Assembly (NCBI RefSeq): GCF_017916505.1
Contig: NZ_JAFMSZ010000002.1
Coordinates: 124,001 to 188,000, forward strand
Reading direction: 5' to 3'
Source: Naasia sp. SYSU D00057
Lineage (GTDB): Bacteria > Actinomycetota > Actinomycetes > Actinomycetales > Microbacteriaceae
DNA: 64,000 nucleotides
This document shows positions 25,874 through 34,771 of the stretch, one piece after another. The notes below the pieces were generated by a model, which was not told the DNA's origin, made no database searches, and saw only the letters and a program-made list of their open reading frames with translations. A program made the position numbers and the translations under genes. Numbering within the stretch: the stretch's first letter is position 1; each line of letters opens with the position of its first letter.

Positions 25874-26632
25874 ATGACCGACGGCGCCCCCACCGAGGCC
25901 TCCCCCGCGCGATCCCAGACGGATGTGGTCATCCAGGGGATCAAGGGGATGCTCACCCGCGGCGAGCTCGGGCCCGGCTCCCGGCTGCCGGTCGAGAAGG
26001 ACCTCGCGACGGCGCTCGGCGTCTCGCGCGGCTCCCTCCGGGAGGGGGTGCGTGCGCTCGCCACCCTCGGCGTGCTCGAGACGCGCCAGGGCGACGGTAC
26101 CTACGTCACCGCCCTCGACCCCCGCACCCTGCTCAGTCCCCTCGGGTTCCTGGCCGATCTGCAGCAGCCGGCGCACGCCGCCGACCTCCTCGCGGTGCGC
26201 CGCGTGCTCGAGGCGGAGAGCGTCTCCCTCGCCGCGACGCGCCTGACCGACGAGCAGCTCGTCGAGCTCGACGCGGTGCTCGCGACGGTCGACGGCATCC
26301 TCGAGAGCGACCCCGACATGGACCTCGAGGCCTTCATCCAGGCCGACACCGAATTCCACCGCCTCATCGCGAGGGCGAGCGGCAACCCGCCGCTCGCCGC
26401 GATCATCGACACGCTCGTGGGCCGGACCTTCCGCGCGCGGCTGTGGCGCGCCATCTCGCACCGCGGCTCCGTTCGGGAGACCCAGGCCGAGCACCGTGCC
26501 ATCCTCGACGAGCTGGCCCGGCGCGATCCCGAACGGGCGCGGCTGCGCATGTCGATCCACCTGCTCGGGGTCGAGGAGTTCAGCGCGGCGCACGCCGATG
26601 AGGACCCGGACGCGCCGCTCGCCGAGGCCTGA
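25874..26632 (+). CDS. GntR family regulator, FadR subfamily (FCD domain)
   Basis: 252 aa. N-terminal winged helix at residues about 16-82 (LPVEKDLATALGVSRGSLREGVRAL, then RQGDGTYVT of the wing). C-terminal all-helical FCD domain with the metal/effector pattern ADTEFHRLIARASGN and a His in QAEHRAILDEL. FCD regulators sense sugar acids or carboxylates. Central position and recurring motifs at five promoters make it the probable regulator of most island operons. The effector may be L-fuconate or a keto-deoxy acid. Confidence 0.9.
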   Translation: MTDGAPTEASPARSQTDVVIQGIKGMLTRGELGPGSRLPVEKDLATALGVSRGSLREGVRALATLGVLETRQGDGTYVTALDPRTLLSPLGFLADLQQPAHAADLLAVRRVLEAESVSLAATRLTDEQLVELDAVLATVDGILESDPDMDLEAFIQADTEFHRLIARASGNPPLAAIIDTLVGRTFRARLWRAISHRGSVRETQAEHRAILDELARRDPERARLRMSIHLLGVEEFSAAHADEDPDAPLAEA

Positions 26633-26659
26633 CCGCGGCGGCGGCGCACCCGGCCGTCG

Positions 26660-27961
26660 TCAGCGGGATGCCCAGTACGAGCCCTCGGGGAACGCGTACT
26701 CCTCGACCGACGCGTCGAACATCTGGGCGCTGTAGCCCGGCTGGGTCGGCAGCACGTACGCGCCGTTCTCGACGATGCAGGGGTCGACGAAGTGCTCGTG
26801 CAGGTGGTCGACGAACTCGGTGACCCGGTTCTCCAGCGACCCGGACACGCAGACGTAGTCGAAGATCGACAGGTGCTGCACCAGCTCGCACAGGCCGACG
26901 CCGCCCGCGTGCGGGCACACCGGCACGCGGAACTTCTTCGCCATGAGGTAGACGGCGATGATCTCGTTGACGCTCGCGAGGCGGGCGGAGTCGAGCTGGC
27001 AGTAGTCGATGGCCTCCGCCTGGAACATCTGCTTGAACAGCACCCGGTTCATGCCATGCTCGCCGGTGGCGACGCCGATCGGGGCCACGGCCTTGCGGAT
27101 CGCCGCGTGGCCGAGGACGTCGTCCGGACTGGTCGGCTCCTCGATCCACATCGGCTTGAACTCGGCGAGCCTCCCGACCCAGTCGATGGCCTGCGGGACG
27201 TCCCACACCTGGTTCGCATCGATCATCAGATTCGCGTCCCAGCCGATGACCTCGCGGGCGATCCGCAGCCGGCGGATGTCCTCGTCGACGTCGGCGCCGA
27301 CCTTGAGCTTCACGTGCCGGTAGCCCTCGTCCACGGCCTCCTGCAGGAGGCGGCGCAGCTTGTCGTCGCTGTACCCGAGCCAGCCGGCGCTCGTGGTGTA
27401 GCAGGGGTAGCCGCCGCGCGCCTCGAGGTCGGCGATCCGGTCGGCGCGGGTCGGCGCGAGCTCGGCGAGGAGCTCCACGGCCTCGTCGCGGGTCAGCGCG
27501 TCCGAGAGGTACCGCAGGTCGGCGACGTCGACGAGCTGTTCCGGCGTCATGTCGGCGAGCAGCCGCCACAGAGGCTTGCCCGCGACGCGCGCCGCGAGAT
27601 CCCACATCGCGTTCATGACCGCGGCCATGGCGAGGTGCACCACGCCCTTCTCCGGACCGAGCCAGCGCAGCTGCGAGTCGGAGGCGAGCTCGCGGTAGAG
27701 GCCGCCGAGGTCAGCGACCGAGTCCTCGACCGAGCGCCCGACCAGCGGGATGCCGCGCTGCCGCGCCGCCTCGACGCAGAGGTCGTTGCCGCGCCCGATG
27801 GTGAAGGTGAAGCCGTAGCCCTTCACCGCGGGGTCGTCGGTGTGCACGACGACGTAGGCGGCGGAGTAGTCGCCGTCCTTGTTCATGGCGTCGGAGCCGT
27901 CCATGCTGAGCGACGTCGGGAACCGGACGTCGTGCGCGGTGACTGCGGTGATGGTGGTCAT
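26660..27961 (-). CDS. L-fuconate dehydratase
   Basis: 433 aa, enolase superfamily, MR subgroup. The catalytic set occurs at the numbering I recall for Xanthomonas FucD: K218 and K220 (HVKLKVG), metal ligands D248 (MIDANQ), E274 (WIEEPT), E301 (ATGEHG), H351 (CPHAGGVG) and E382 (RVTEF). Converts L-fuconate to 2-keto-3-deoxy-L-fuconate. Full family length. ATG in an ATGA overlap with the L-fucose dehydrogenase-type AKR. High confidence that it is a fuconate-type dehydratase; activity on L-galactonate or D-arabinonate is also known in the family. Confidence 0.93.
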   Translation of the reverse strand: MTTITAVTAHDVRFPTSLSMDGSDAMNKDGDYSAAYVVVHTDDPAVKGYGFTFTIGRGNDLCVEAARQRGIPLVGRSVEDSVADLGGLYRELASDSQLRWLGPEKGVVHLAMAAVMNAMWDLAARVAGKPLWRLLADMTPEQLVDVADLRYLSDALTRDEAVELLAELAPTRADRIADLEARGGYPCYTTSAGWLGYSDDKLRRLLQEAVDEGYRHVKLKVGADVDEDIRRLRIAREVIGWDANLMIDANQVWDVPQAIDWVGRLAEFKPMWIEEPTSPDDVLGHAAIRKAVAPIGVATGEHGMNRVLFKQMFQAEAIDYCQLDSARLASVNEIIAVYLMAKKFRVPVCPHAGGVGLCELVQHLSIFDYVCVSGSLENRVTEFVDHLHEHFVDPCIVENGAYVLPTQPGYSAQMFDASVEEYAFPEGSYWASR

Positions 27962-28935
27962 GACGGGATCTCCTGGATCAGGCCGGCGGATACGAGCTCG
28001 GTCCACACGGCGTCGGGGACGGATGTCTGGTAGCGGTCGAGGTTCTGCTGCACCTGGCTGCGACCGCGGGCGCCGACGACGACGCTCGTGACCGCCGGGT
28101 GCCGGAGGACGTAGGCGATGGCCGCGGCGGGCAGCGTCACGCCGTGGGCCTCGCACACGTCCGCGATGCGATTCGCCCGGTCGATGAGCTCGGCCGGCGC
28201 GGGTCCGTAGTCGAAGGTGGCGTCGGCCGCCGGCCGATCGCGGCCGAGCAGGCCGGAGTTGTACACGCCGGCCGCGACGACGCCGACCCCGCGCTCGAGG
28301 GCGAGGGGCAGCAGGTCGCGCAGCGCTTCGTCGTCGACGAGTGTGAACCGGCCCGCGCACATGACGAGGTCCACATCGGCGCGCCGGATGAGCTCGGCGA
28401 GCGGCGCGGCGTGATTCATGCCGGCGCCGACGGCGGAGACCACTCCCTGCTCCCGCAGCTCGATGAGGGCGCCGACGCCCTCGGTCGAGGCCTGCTCGAA
28501 GAAGTCGTCGGGATCGTGCAGGTAGAGGATGTCGAAGCGGTCGAGGCCGGTGCGCCGAAGGGAGTCCTCGACGGAGCGCAGGATGCCGTCGCGGCTGAAG
28601 TCCCACTGCCGCCGGGGATCGGCCGGCACGTCGAAGCCCTGCCCGTCCCGCTCGGACGCGGTCTCCGGGCTCGGCACGAGGAGGCGGCCCACCTTGGTCG
28701 AGAGAACGAACTCGTTCCGCGGACGCCTCGCGAGCTCCTCCCCGATGCGGCGCTCCGAGAGGCCCACGCCGTAGTGCGGGGCGGTGTCGAAGTACCGGAC
28801 GCCGCCCGCCCAGGCGGTGTCGATCGACTCCACCGCCTCCTGCGGAGTCGTCTCCCGGTAGAGGTTGCCGAGCTGTGCGGCTCCGTAGCCCAGCTCGGTC
28901 AACTCCAGGCCGCGCTTCGTCGCGCGAGTGCGCAT
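27958..28935 (-). CDS. Aldo/keto reductase, probable L-fucose (D-threo-aldose) 1-dehydrogenase
   Basis: 325 aa. AKR tetrad D50, Y55 (YFDTAPHYG), K81 (STKVG) and H140 (LYLHDP). [14 protein letters not shown] and [15 protein letters not shown] match the galactose/L-fucose dehydrogenase branch (D-threo-aldose 1-dehydrogenases), which oxidises L-fucose to L-fucono-lactone. RBS GAGGAGGTG before the ATG. First gene of a two-gene operon with L-fuconate dehydratase; an operator-like site lies about 40 nt upstream. Confidence 0.87.
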   Translation of the reverse strand: MRTRATKRGLELTELGYGAAQLGNLYRETTPQEAVESIDTAWAGGVRYFDTAPHYGVGLSERRIGEELARRPRNEFVLSTKVGRLLVPSPETASERDGQGFDVPADPRRQWDFSRDGILRSVEDSLRRTGLDRFDILYLHDPDDFFEQASTEGVGALIELREQGVVSAVGAGMNHAAPLAELIRRADVDLVMCAGRFTLVDDEALRDLLPLALERGVGVVAAGVYNSGLLGRDRPAADATFDYGPAPAELIDRANRIADVCEAHGVTLPAAAIAYVLRHPAVTSVVVGARGRSQVQQNLDRYQTSVPDAVWTELVSAGLIQEIPS

Positions 28936-28968
28936 CGTGCACCTCCTCAACTGCTCCCTCACCCTAGT

Positions 28969-28986
28969 CGAAACATTAGATGTATC
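28969..28986 (-). promoter_or_regulatory. Putative GntR operator, AKR-fuconate dehydratase promoter
   Basis: Minus strand GATACATCTAATGTTTCG. Its first 14 bases match GATTCATCTGATCT of the SBP promoter in 11 of 14 positions. It also holds the short palindrome ACAT-TAG-ATGT on the plus strand, so a different regulator, such as the LacI protein at 29044, is an alternative binder. Confidence 0.4.
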
Positions 28987-29043
28987 GCGCTTCGAGGCGC
29001 CTTTTCGAGGGGTTTCCACCTCAGCGGGGCCGATTCGTCAGTT

Positions 29044-30057
29044 CTATCGGCGCGGCGGCGCCGTCGACTCGCGCAGGATGAGCTCCGGCCGAGGATCGTG
29101 GACGACGTGGTCGGCGACCGCGCCCGAGGTGATCCGGTCGAAGATGGCCGACATCGCCTGCCGCCCGAGCTCGTACAGCGGCATCTTGATCGTCGTCAGC
29201 GGGGGCCACGCGTTCTCCGCCGTCCAGGCGTCGTGCATCGCGACGATGGAGAGGTCCTCGGGGACCCGCAGGCCGAGCCGCCGCGCCTCGAGCAGCGCAC
29301 CGTGAGCCGCGTTGATGTTGGCGACGACGACGGCGGTCGGCGGGTCGGGAAGGGAGGCGATGCGGTTCAGCGCGGCCCTGCCCTGACGCGGCTCGTAGCC
29401 GAGCTCGGTGACGAAGTCGGACGGCACCGCGAGGCCGGCGTCCGCCATCGCACCGGCGAAGCCGAGCCCTCGCCGGCGCGCCGAGTCGGACGTCGGCAGG
29501 CCGTTGACGAATCCGATGCGCCGGTGTCCCAGGTCGAGGAGGTGCTGGGTCGCGAGACGCATCCCCAGCTCGTCCTCGAGGGTGACCGAGCCGGCGTGCT
29601 CGGGATGGATGGAGTTGATGAAGACGACGGGGAGGCCGCCCTCGAGGAGGGTCGTCAGGTCCTCCTGGCGCATGTTGTCGCCCACCTGCACCAGGACGCC
29701 GTCCACGCGGCCCTCGCCGATGAGGCGCGGGATCGACTCCTGGCCCTCGGGCATGCCCTCGGCGCGGGCGATGAGCGCCATGTATCCCCGCTTGAGCGCC
29801 TCCTCCTCCACGCCGCGCATGAGCTCCGTGAAGATCGCGTTGGTGAGATCGGGCACGACGAGTCCCACGACGTTGGTCCGCGCGAACTTGAGGGCCCGCG
29901 CCGCGAAGTTGGGGCGGTAGTCGAGCTCGCGCGCGGCCTCGTGGATCCGGCGCCGGGTCTCGACGCTGACGCGCGCGCTCGGGGCGTCGCTGAGGACGCG
30001 CGACACGGCGGAGACCGACACCCCCGCACGCGCCGCGACGTCGCTCAGTGTGGCCAT
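29044..30057 (-). CDS. LacI family transcriptional regulator
   Basis: 337 aa. Helix-turn-helix ATLSDVAARAGVSVSAVSRVL at the N-terminus, hinge RPNFAARALKFARTNVVGL, effector domain with SIVAMHDAWTAENAWPPLTTI. It starts 4 nt after the MaoC stop and is the last gene of the CoA-transferase operon. It probably responds to an intermediate of that operon. Confidence 0.9.
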   Translation of the reverse strand: MATLSDVAARAGVSVSAVSRVLSDAPSARVSVETRRRIHEAARELDYRPNFAARALKFARTNVVGLVVPDLTNAIFTELMRGVEEEALKRGYMALIARAEGMPEGQESIPRLIGEGRVDGVLVQVGDNMRQEDLTTLLEGGLPVVFINSIHPEHAGSVTLEDELGMRLATQHLLDLGHRRIGFVNGLPTSDSARRRGLGFAGAMADAGLAVPSDFVTELGYEPRQGRAALNRIASLPDPPTAVVVANINAAHGALLEARRLGLRVPEDLSIVAMHDAWTAENAWPPLTTIKMPLYELGRQAMSAIFDRITSGAVADHVVHDPRPELILRESTAPPRR

Positions 30058-30061
30058 CGGC

Positions 30062-30526
30062 TCAGTGTAGGGACGGCGTCGCTCGCCGGTTCACCAGGTA
30101 GAGGTGGGTGAGCACGAGCACGGTCTCGCCGCGCTGATTGGTCACCGACACCACCTCGTGGACGTACCCGGACTCGTCGGGACGCTTCGTGTGCGGCGCC
30201 TTCTCGGTGATCTCCGCGACCACGGTGATGGTGTCGCCGATGAACACGGGACGGATGAACCGGATGCGGTCGTAGCCGTAGCTCATCGCCTGCGGGTTGA
30301 TGTCCCCCGCGGTCATGCCGACGGCCACCGACAGGATGAGCGTGCCGTGCGCGATCCGCTGCCCGGCGGGCTGCGTGCTCATCCACTCGGCGTCCATGTG
30401 GTGCGGGAAGAAGTCGCCGGTCTGCCCGGCGTGCAGCACGATGTCCGCCTCGGTGATGGTGCGCCCCACCGTCTCCCGGCGCTCCCCGATCTCGTAGTCC
30501 TCGTACCAGCGGTCGATCGTCCGCAT
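30062..30526 (-). CDS. MaoC family (R)-hydratase/dehydratase
   Basis: 154 aa hot-dog fold. The hydratase 2 motif appears as [22 protein letters not shown] (residues about 24-45), with the catalytic Asp/His pair near D38 and H42-H43, then [15 protein letters not shown]. Hydrates or dehydrates acyl-CoA thioesters. The start overlaps the stop of the solute-binding-like gene by 1 nt. With the family III CoA-transferase upstream it implies a CoA-activated hydroxy acid, for example a mesaconyl- or citramalyl-type step; the compound is unknown. Confidence 0.85.
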   Translation of the reverse strand: MRTIDRWYEDYEIGERRETVGRTITEADIVLHAGQTGDFFPHHMDAEWMSTQPAGQRIAHGTLILSVAVGMTAGDINPQAMSYGYDRIRFIRPVFIGDTITVVAEITEKAPHTKRPDESGYVHEVVSVTNQRGETVLVLTHLYLVNRRATPSLH

Positions 30527-31656
30527 CAGTGCACCAGCCATTCCGCGACGCCCTCGTCGAGCCGGACGCGCAGCTCGTCGTCCGGGATCCTCCCGAGCAG
30601 GGCGTCGGTCACGAGCCCGGAGAGGGAGTTCTGCAGCTCGATGTAGTGCACGAAGCGCGGGCGCAGGTACGCGCCCTCGAGCGTCGCGCGGGTGCCGCGG
30701 AAGAAGTCGAGGCTGTCCGCGTTCGTGCGGTCGCTCTCCCAGGCGACCGCGTTGCCGGGCTGCCCGCCGCCGTCGTAGTAGACGCCCTCCTGCACCTCGG
30801 CGGAGTCGAGCCAGAACGCGTGCGCGATCGCCTGCTCGGGATGCCGGGTCCGGGCCGACACCGCGATGCCGGCCCCGCCGAGCAGCGAGCCGCTGACGCC
30901 GTTCCGCGAGGCGGGGATGTCGGTGTACCGGATCCGGTGCCGCCGGAACCCGGCACGCGAGTAGTTCGTGTAGCCGAAGGCGAGGGGGACGTAGGCGTAC
31001 CGATCCCCGCTGCTCAGGGCATCGGCGGCCTGGATCGGGTTCCAGCCGGCGTTCTCCTCCGGGACGAGCCGCGCCAGCTTGCGGAGCAGCTCCATCGCCT
31101 CCCCCAGGGCGTCGGGACTGAGGAATACGCCGGGCGTGCGCATCGGCTCCTCGCCGTTGCCGCTCGCGACGGTCACGAGGCTCGAGAAGGCGTCGACGGG
31201 CTTGTAGGGCCACAGCACCCGGCCCTCCGCCGCGAGCTCGAGCACGCCGGCCCAATCCCGCGGCGGCTCGGGCAGCAGGTCGGGGCGATAGGCGGCCACC
31301 TGCGCCGCGGCATCCGTCGCGAGCCCCCACTGCCGATCCTGGTGGCGGTAGCTCTCATGCGATCGGCCGACCGACTGGCCGGCGAGCACGGCGAGCTCGT
31401 CGTCGTGACCGGCTCCGTCGAGGGGTGCCAACAGTCCGTGCTCGGCGGCGAGCGGGATGTGCGGGTGGTCGATCACGAGCAGGTCGTAGTCCTCGACGAG
31501 CCGCTCGAGCGCCTGGTCGGCGAAGGACTGGAGCGAGCGGTACTCCCAGCGGACCTCGACGTCGGGCTCGACCGCGCGGTACGCCTCTGCCGCCGCGACG
31601 ACGCTGCCGTAGCCGCGGGCGTGCTCCCAGGTGATGCCCTTGAGGACGACGGTCAC
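30526..31656 (-). CDS. Solute-binding-protein-like protein without signal peptide
   Basis: 376 aa, resembles family 1 extracellular solute-binding proteins: [58 protein letters not shown] and [17 protein letters not shown]. The protein begins at what would be the mature N-terminus; there is no signal peptide, lipobox or membrane segment. The GTG start is fixed by a 4-nt overlap with the CoA-transferase stop, so no leader can be hidden upstream. No permease gene is in this operon. It therefore looks cytoplasmic: perhaps a metabolite sensor, a carrier or an enzyme on this fold. Confidence 0.8.
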   Translation of the reverse strand: MTVVLKGITWEHARGYGSVVAAAEAYRAVEPDVEVRWEYRSLQSFADQALERLVEDYDLLVIDHPHIPLAAEHGLLAPLDGAGHDDELAVLAGQSVGRSHESYRHQDRQWGLATDAAAQVAAYRPDLLPEPPRDWAGVLELAAEGRVLWPYKPVDAFSSLVTVASGNGEEPMRTPGVFLSPDALGEAMELLRKLARLVPEENAGWNPIQAADALSSGDRYAYVPLAFGYTNYSRAGFRRHRIRYTDIPASRNGVSGSLLGGAGIAVSARTRHPEQAIAHAFWLDSAEVQEGVYYDGGGQPGNAVAWESDRTNADSLDFFRGTRATLEGAYLRPRFVHYIELQNSLSGLVTDALLGRIPDDELRVRLDEGVAEWLVH

Positions 31657-32822
31657 GAGACCGCCTCGCTCACGGGGAACTCGGTGCGGACGCGCTCGTC
31701 GTCCTCGCCGAGCATCGGCGCGGCCTTCGAGCTGGTGAGGATCTGTCCGTCGATCCGGATCGGGCTCCGCGTGGTGGAGAGCGTCGTCCCGTTCCGCTCC
31801 ACCTGCTGCGTCATCCGGATGGCGGCGAAGCCGTCCGACTCGAGGAGCTCGTCGAGCGTCAGCACCGGCGCGCACCAGACGTCGGCCGCGTCCAGGATGT
31901 CGAGCCACTGCTGGGTGGGGCCGGTCGCGAACTTCGCGGCCAGGATGGCCTCGATCTCCTCCTGCAGGTCCCAGGCCTGACGCGGGTCGGTCATCGCCTC
32001 GAGCTCGGGCAGTCCGAGCAGCGAGCCCAGCACGGGGATGGGGTTCATCGCGAGGGCGAGGTAGCCGTCCTGCGTCGGATAGGTGCCGTAGGGGGCGGCG
32101 AGGAACGCGTGCGCCGAGTGCTCGCCACCCCGCTTCACGGTGATCGTTTCGTCGTTGAGCCGCGTGCTCAGCAGCTCGAACTGGAGGTCGAGCATCGCCT
32201 CCAGCAGGCTCGTCTCGGCGTGCCCGCCGACGCCCGTCCGGAAGCGGCGGACGAGGAGCGCCGTCACCCCCTGGGCGATGTGGCAGCTGACGAGGTGGTC
32301 GGCGATGGAGAGGCCGACCGGGACCGGGCCGTCGTCGTGCGATCCGCTGAGCCACGGCAGCCCGGAGATGCTCTGGGCGAGCAGATCCTGGCCCGGGCGG
32401 TCCTTCCACGGGCCCGCGTCGCCGTAGCCGGTCGCGCTCGCGTACACGATGCCCGGATTGATCGCCCGGACCGACTCGTAGTCGAGGCCGATGCGCTCCA
32501 TGACGCCGGGACGGAAGTTCTGGATCACGACGTCGGCCTTGGCGACGAGCTGCTTCACGTACGCCAGGTCGTCCGGCGACTTCAGGTTCGCGGTGATCGA
32601 CTCCTTGTTGCGGTTCATCGCGTGAAAGGAGATGGTGTCGCCGTCGGCGGTCCGACCCGCGAAGGCGAGCGTCCGCCCGATGTCGCCGACGCCCGGTCGC
32701 TCGACCTTGATCACGCGCGCACCGAGATCGGCGAGCCGCATGGCCGCCACCGGGCCGGCGAGGAACTGGCTGAAGTCGAGCACGAGGATGCCCTCGAGTG
32801 GTCGTATGTTCTCTGGCGCCAT
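31653..32822 (-). CDS. Family III CoA-transferase (CaiB/BaiF)
   Basis: 389 aa. Opens with PLEGILVLDFSQFLAGPVAAMRLADLGARVIKVE, the family N-terminus. The catalytic Asp is expected at D146 in GQDLLAQSISG. NRNKESITANLKSPD and QNFRPGVMERIGLDY are further signatures. Moves CoA between carboxylic acids. First gene of an operon with the solute-binding-like protein, MaoC hydratase and LacI; divergent from the zinc dehydrogenase operon. The acid activated may be a sugar breakdown product. Confidence 0.88.
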   Translation of the reverse strand: MAPENIRPLEGILVLDFSQFLAGPVAAMRLADLGARVIKVERPGVGDIGRTLAFAGRTADGDTISFHAMNRNKESITANLKSPDDLAYVKQLVAKADVVIQNFRPGVMERIGLDYESVRAINPGIVYASATGYGDAGPWKDRPGQDLLAQSISGLPWLSGSHDDGPVPVGLSIADHLVSCHIAQGVTALLVRRFRTGVGGHAETSLLEAMLDLQFELLSTRLNDETITVKRGGEHSAHAFLAAPYGTYPTQDGYLALAMNPIPVLGSLLGLPELEAMTDPRQAWDLQEEIEAILAAKFATGPTQQWLDILDAADVWCAPVLTLDELLESDGFAAIRMTQQVERNGTTLSTTRSPIRIDGQILTSSKAAPMLGEDDERVRTEFPVSEAVS

Positions 32823-32880
32823 CGTCAGGCCTTCATCTCCCCGGACGCAGCGGCCCTTGTCCTGCTCCGCCGCTGCTGGT

Positions 32881-32979
32881 GATCAATCGTTTGCTCATCC
32901 TACGAGCGGCCTCCCGCGACCGCAAGGCGACAATCGCGGCGCGGGGGTGCACAATGGAGCGCAAGAATTCATCTGATCT
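32881..32979. promoter_or_regulatory. Divergent control region with two putative GntR operators
   Basis: GATCAATCGTTTGCTCA (32881-32897) lies on the CoA-transferase side and matches the gntR-promoter site in 15 of 17 positions. ATTCATCTGATCT (32967-32979) lies 15 nt before the zinc dehydrogenase GTG and is identical over 13 bases to the inverse of 22977-22989. The two sites could let one regulator control both divergent operons. Confidence 0.6.
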
Positions 32980-32993
32980 ATCGAGGAGCACCG

Positions 32994-34016
32994 GTGCGAA
33001 CTGCGAGCTATGTGGGCGACCACACCATCGAGGTGTCGGAGGCGGAGGCCACGCCGCCGCGCCCGGGCGAGGTGCAGGTCGCCGTGGCCTACACGGGCCT
33101 CTGCGGCACCGACCTGCACATCCTGCACGGGAGCATGGATGCGCGGGTCAGCACGCCGCTCGTGTTCGGCCACGAGATGAGCGGCACCGTCGCCGCGGTC
33201 GGCGACGGGGTCGAGGGCTGGTCGGTCGGCGACGGGGTCACCGTGATGCCGCTCGACTGGGACGGCACCTGCCCCGCGTGCCTTGCCGGCAACTCCCACA
33301 TCTGCCAGAACCTCAACTTCATCGGCATCGACTCCCCCGGCTCGCTGCAGCCGCTCTGGAACGTTCCCCCCGAGACCCTCGTCGCGCTGCCCGCCGGTCT
33401 GCGCCTCGACCATGCCGCGCTCGTCGAGCCGGCGGCGGTCGCCGTCCACGACGTCCGCAGAGCCGAACTCGCCCCCGGTCAGAAGGCGGTCGTGATCGGC
33501 GGCGGCCCGATCGGCGTCCTCATCGCCTCCGTGGCGCGCGAGTTCGGCGGGGACGTCGTCGTCGTCGAGCTCGACCCCAACCGCCGGGCGCAGGTCGAGG
33601 CGCTCGGCTTTCCCACGATCGACCCCCGCGAGGTGGACCAGGTCGAGTGGGTCACGGAGTGGACGGGAGGCGCCGGCGCCGACGTCGTCTTCGAGGTGTC
33701 GGGAGCGGCCGGCGCGGTGCTCGGCGCACCCGACCTCGCGAAGGTCCGCGGAACCATCGTGGTCGTGGCCATCCATCCGGAGCCGCGCCCCATCAACCTC
33801 CAGCGGGTCTTCTGGCGCGAGCTGCGGATCCTCGGCGCCCGCGTCTACCAGCGGCAGGACTTCGAGACCGCTGTCGAGCTGGTCGCCCGGGGTGTCATCC
33901 CGGCCGAGCTCCTCATCACGAAGATCGTGCCGCTCTCCCGCACCCAGGAGGCGTTCGCCGACCTCGAGGCCGGCCGCGCCATGAAGGTCCTCGTCGATGT
34001 GGCGGGCCAGGCGTGA
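32994..34016 (+). CDS. Zinc-dependent medium-chain alcohol dehydrogenase
   Basis: 340 aa MDR enzyme. Catalytic zinc region TGLCGTDLHILHG and VFGHEMSG; NAD(P) fold VVIGGGPIGVLIA with an acidic VVELDPNRR after beta-2 (NAD+ preferred). The structural-zinc lobe reads DGTCPACLAGNSHIC, so three cysteines and an Asp where most relatives have four cysteines. GTG start behind GAGGAG. It resembles sugar-acid and polyol dehydrogenases such as L-galactonate 5-dehydrogenase. First gene of a four-gene operon with SDR, aldolase and kinase. Confidence 0.87.
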   Translation: MRTASYVGDHTIEVSEAEATPPRPGEVQVAVAYTGLCGTDLHILHGSMDARVSTPLVFGHEMSGTVAAVGDGVEGWSVGDGVTVMPLDWDGTCPACLAGNSHICQNLNFIGIDSPGSLQPLWNVPPETLVALPAGLRLDHAALVEPAAVAVHDVRRAELAPGQKAVVIGGGPIGVLIASVAREFGGDVVVVELDPNRRAQVEALGFPTIDPREVDQVEWVTEWTGGAGADVVFEVSGAAGAVLGAPDLAKVRGTIVVVAIHPEPRPINLQRVFWRELRILGARVYQRQDFETAVELVARGVIPAELLITKIVPLSRTQEAFADLEAGRAMKVLVDVAGQA

Positions 34017-34771
34017 GCGGCATGTTCGACCTCTCCGGACGGACCGCCGTCGTCACGGGCGCGAAGCGGGGCATCGGGTTCGCGATGGCCACGGCGCTCG
34101 CCGAGGCGGGCGCGGACATCATCGGCGTCAGCGCGACGCTGGAGCCGTCCGGGAGCACCATCGAGAAGGCGGTGATCGCCACGGGCCGGTCGTTCCGCGG
34201 CATCGCCTGCGACTTCGCCGACCCGGCCGCGGTGACGGACCTCGTCGCCCAGCTGTCGGGGCAGGACGTCGACATCCTCGTCAACAACGCGGGAACCATC
34301 GAGCGGGCACCTGCCGCTGACCACCCGATCGAGCTGTGGGACCGCGTGCTCCAGGTGAACCTCTCGAGCCAGTTCATCCTCGCGCAGGGGATCGGCCGCT
34401 CCATGCTCGACCGCGGCCACGGGAAGATCATCTTCACGGCGTCCCTGCTCAGCTTCCAGGGCGGCATCAACGTGCCCGGCTACACGGCGGCGAAGTCGGG
34501 GATCGCCGGCCTGACGAAGGCGCTCGCCAACGAGTGGGCTTCCCGCGGCGTCAACGTGAACGCGATCGCCCCCGGCTACATCGCGACCGACAACACTCAG
34601 GCGCTGCGCGACGACCCGGACCGCTCGCGGGCGATCCTCGACCGGATACCGGCCGGGCGCTGGGGAACCTCTGACGATCTCGCCGGCGCGACGGTCTTCC
34701 TCGCATCATCGGCGTCCGACTACGTCTCGGGCATCGTCCTTCCCGTCGACGGCGGCTGGCTCGGCCGATGA
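34013..34771 (+). CDS. Short-chain dehydrogenase (KduD-like)
   Basis: 252 aa classical SDR: VVTGAKRGIGFAMATAL cofactor loop, NNAG, catalytic Ser in FTASLLSFQGG and YTAAKSG (Tyr, Lys). Closest in feel to 2-dehydro-3-deoxy-D-gluconate 5-dehydrogenases (RIPAGRWGTSDDLAGATVFLAS). GTG at 34013 in a GTGA overlap is chosen because the operon uses such overlaps; ATG at 34022 is an alternative. Probably interconverts keto and hydroxy forms of a hexonate before the aldolase step. Confidence 0.82.
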   Translation: MSGMFDLSGRTAVVTGAKRGIGFAMATALAEAGADIIGVSATLEPSGSTIEKAVIATGRSFRGIACDFADPAAVTDLVAQLSGQDVDILVNNAGTIERAPAADHPIELWDRVLQVNLSSQFILAQGIGRSMLDRGHGKIIFTASLLSFQGGINVPGYTAAKSGIAGLTKALANEWASRGVNVNAIAPGYIATDNTQALRDDPDRSRAILDRIPAGRWGTSDDLAGATVFLASSASDYVSGIVLPVDGGWLGR

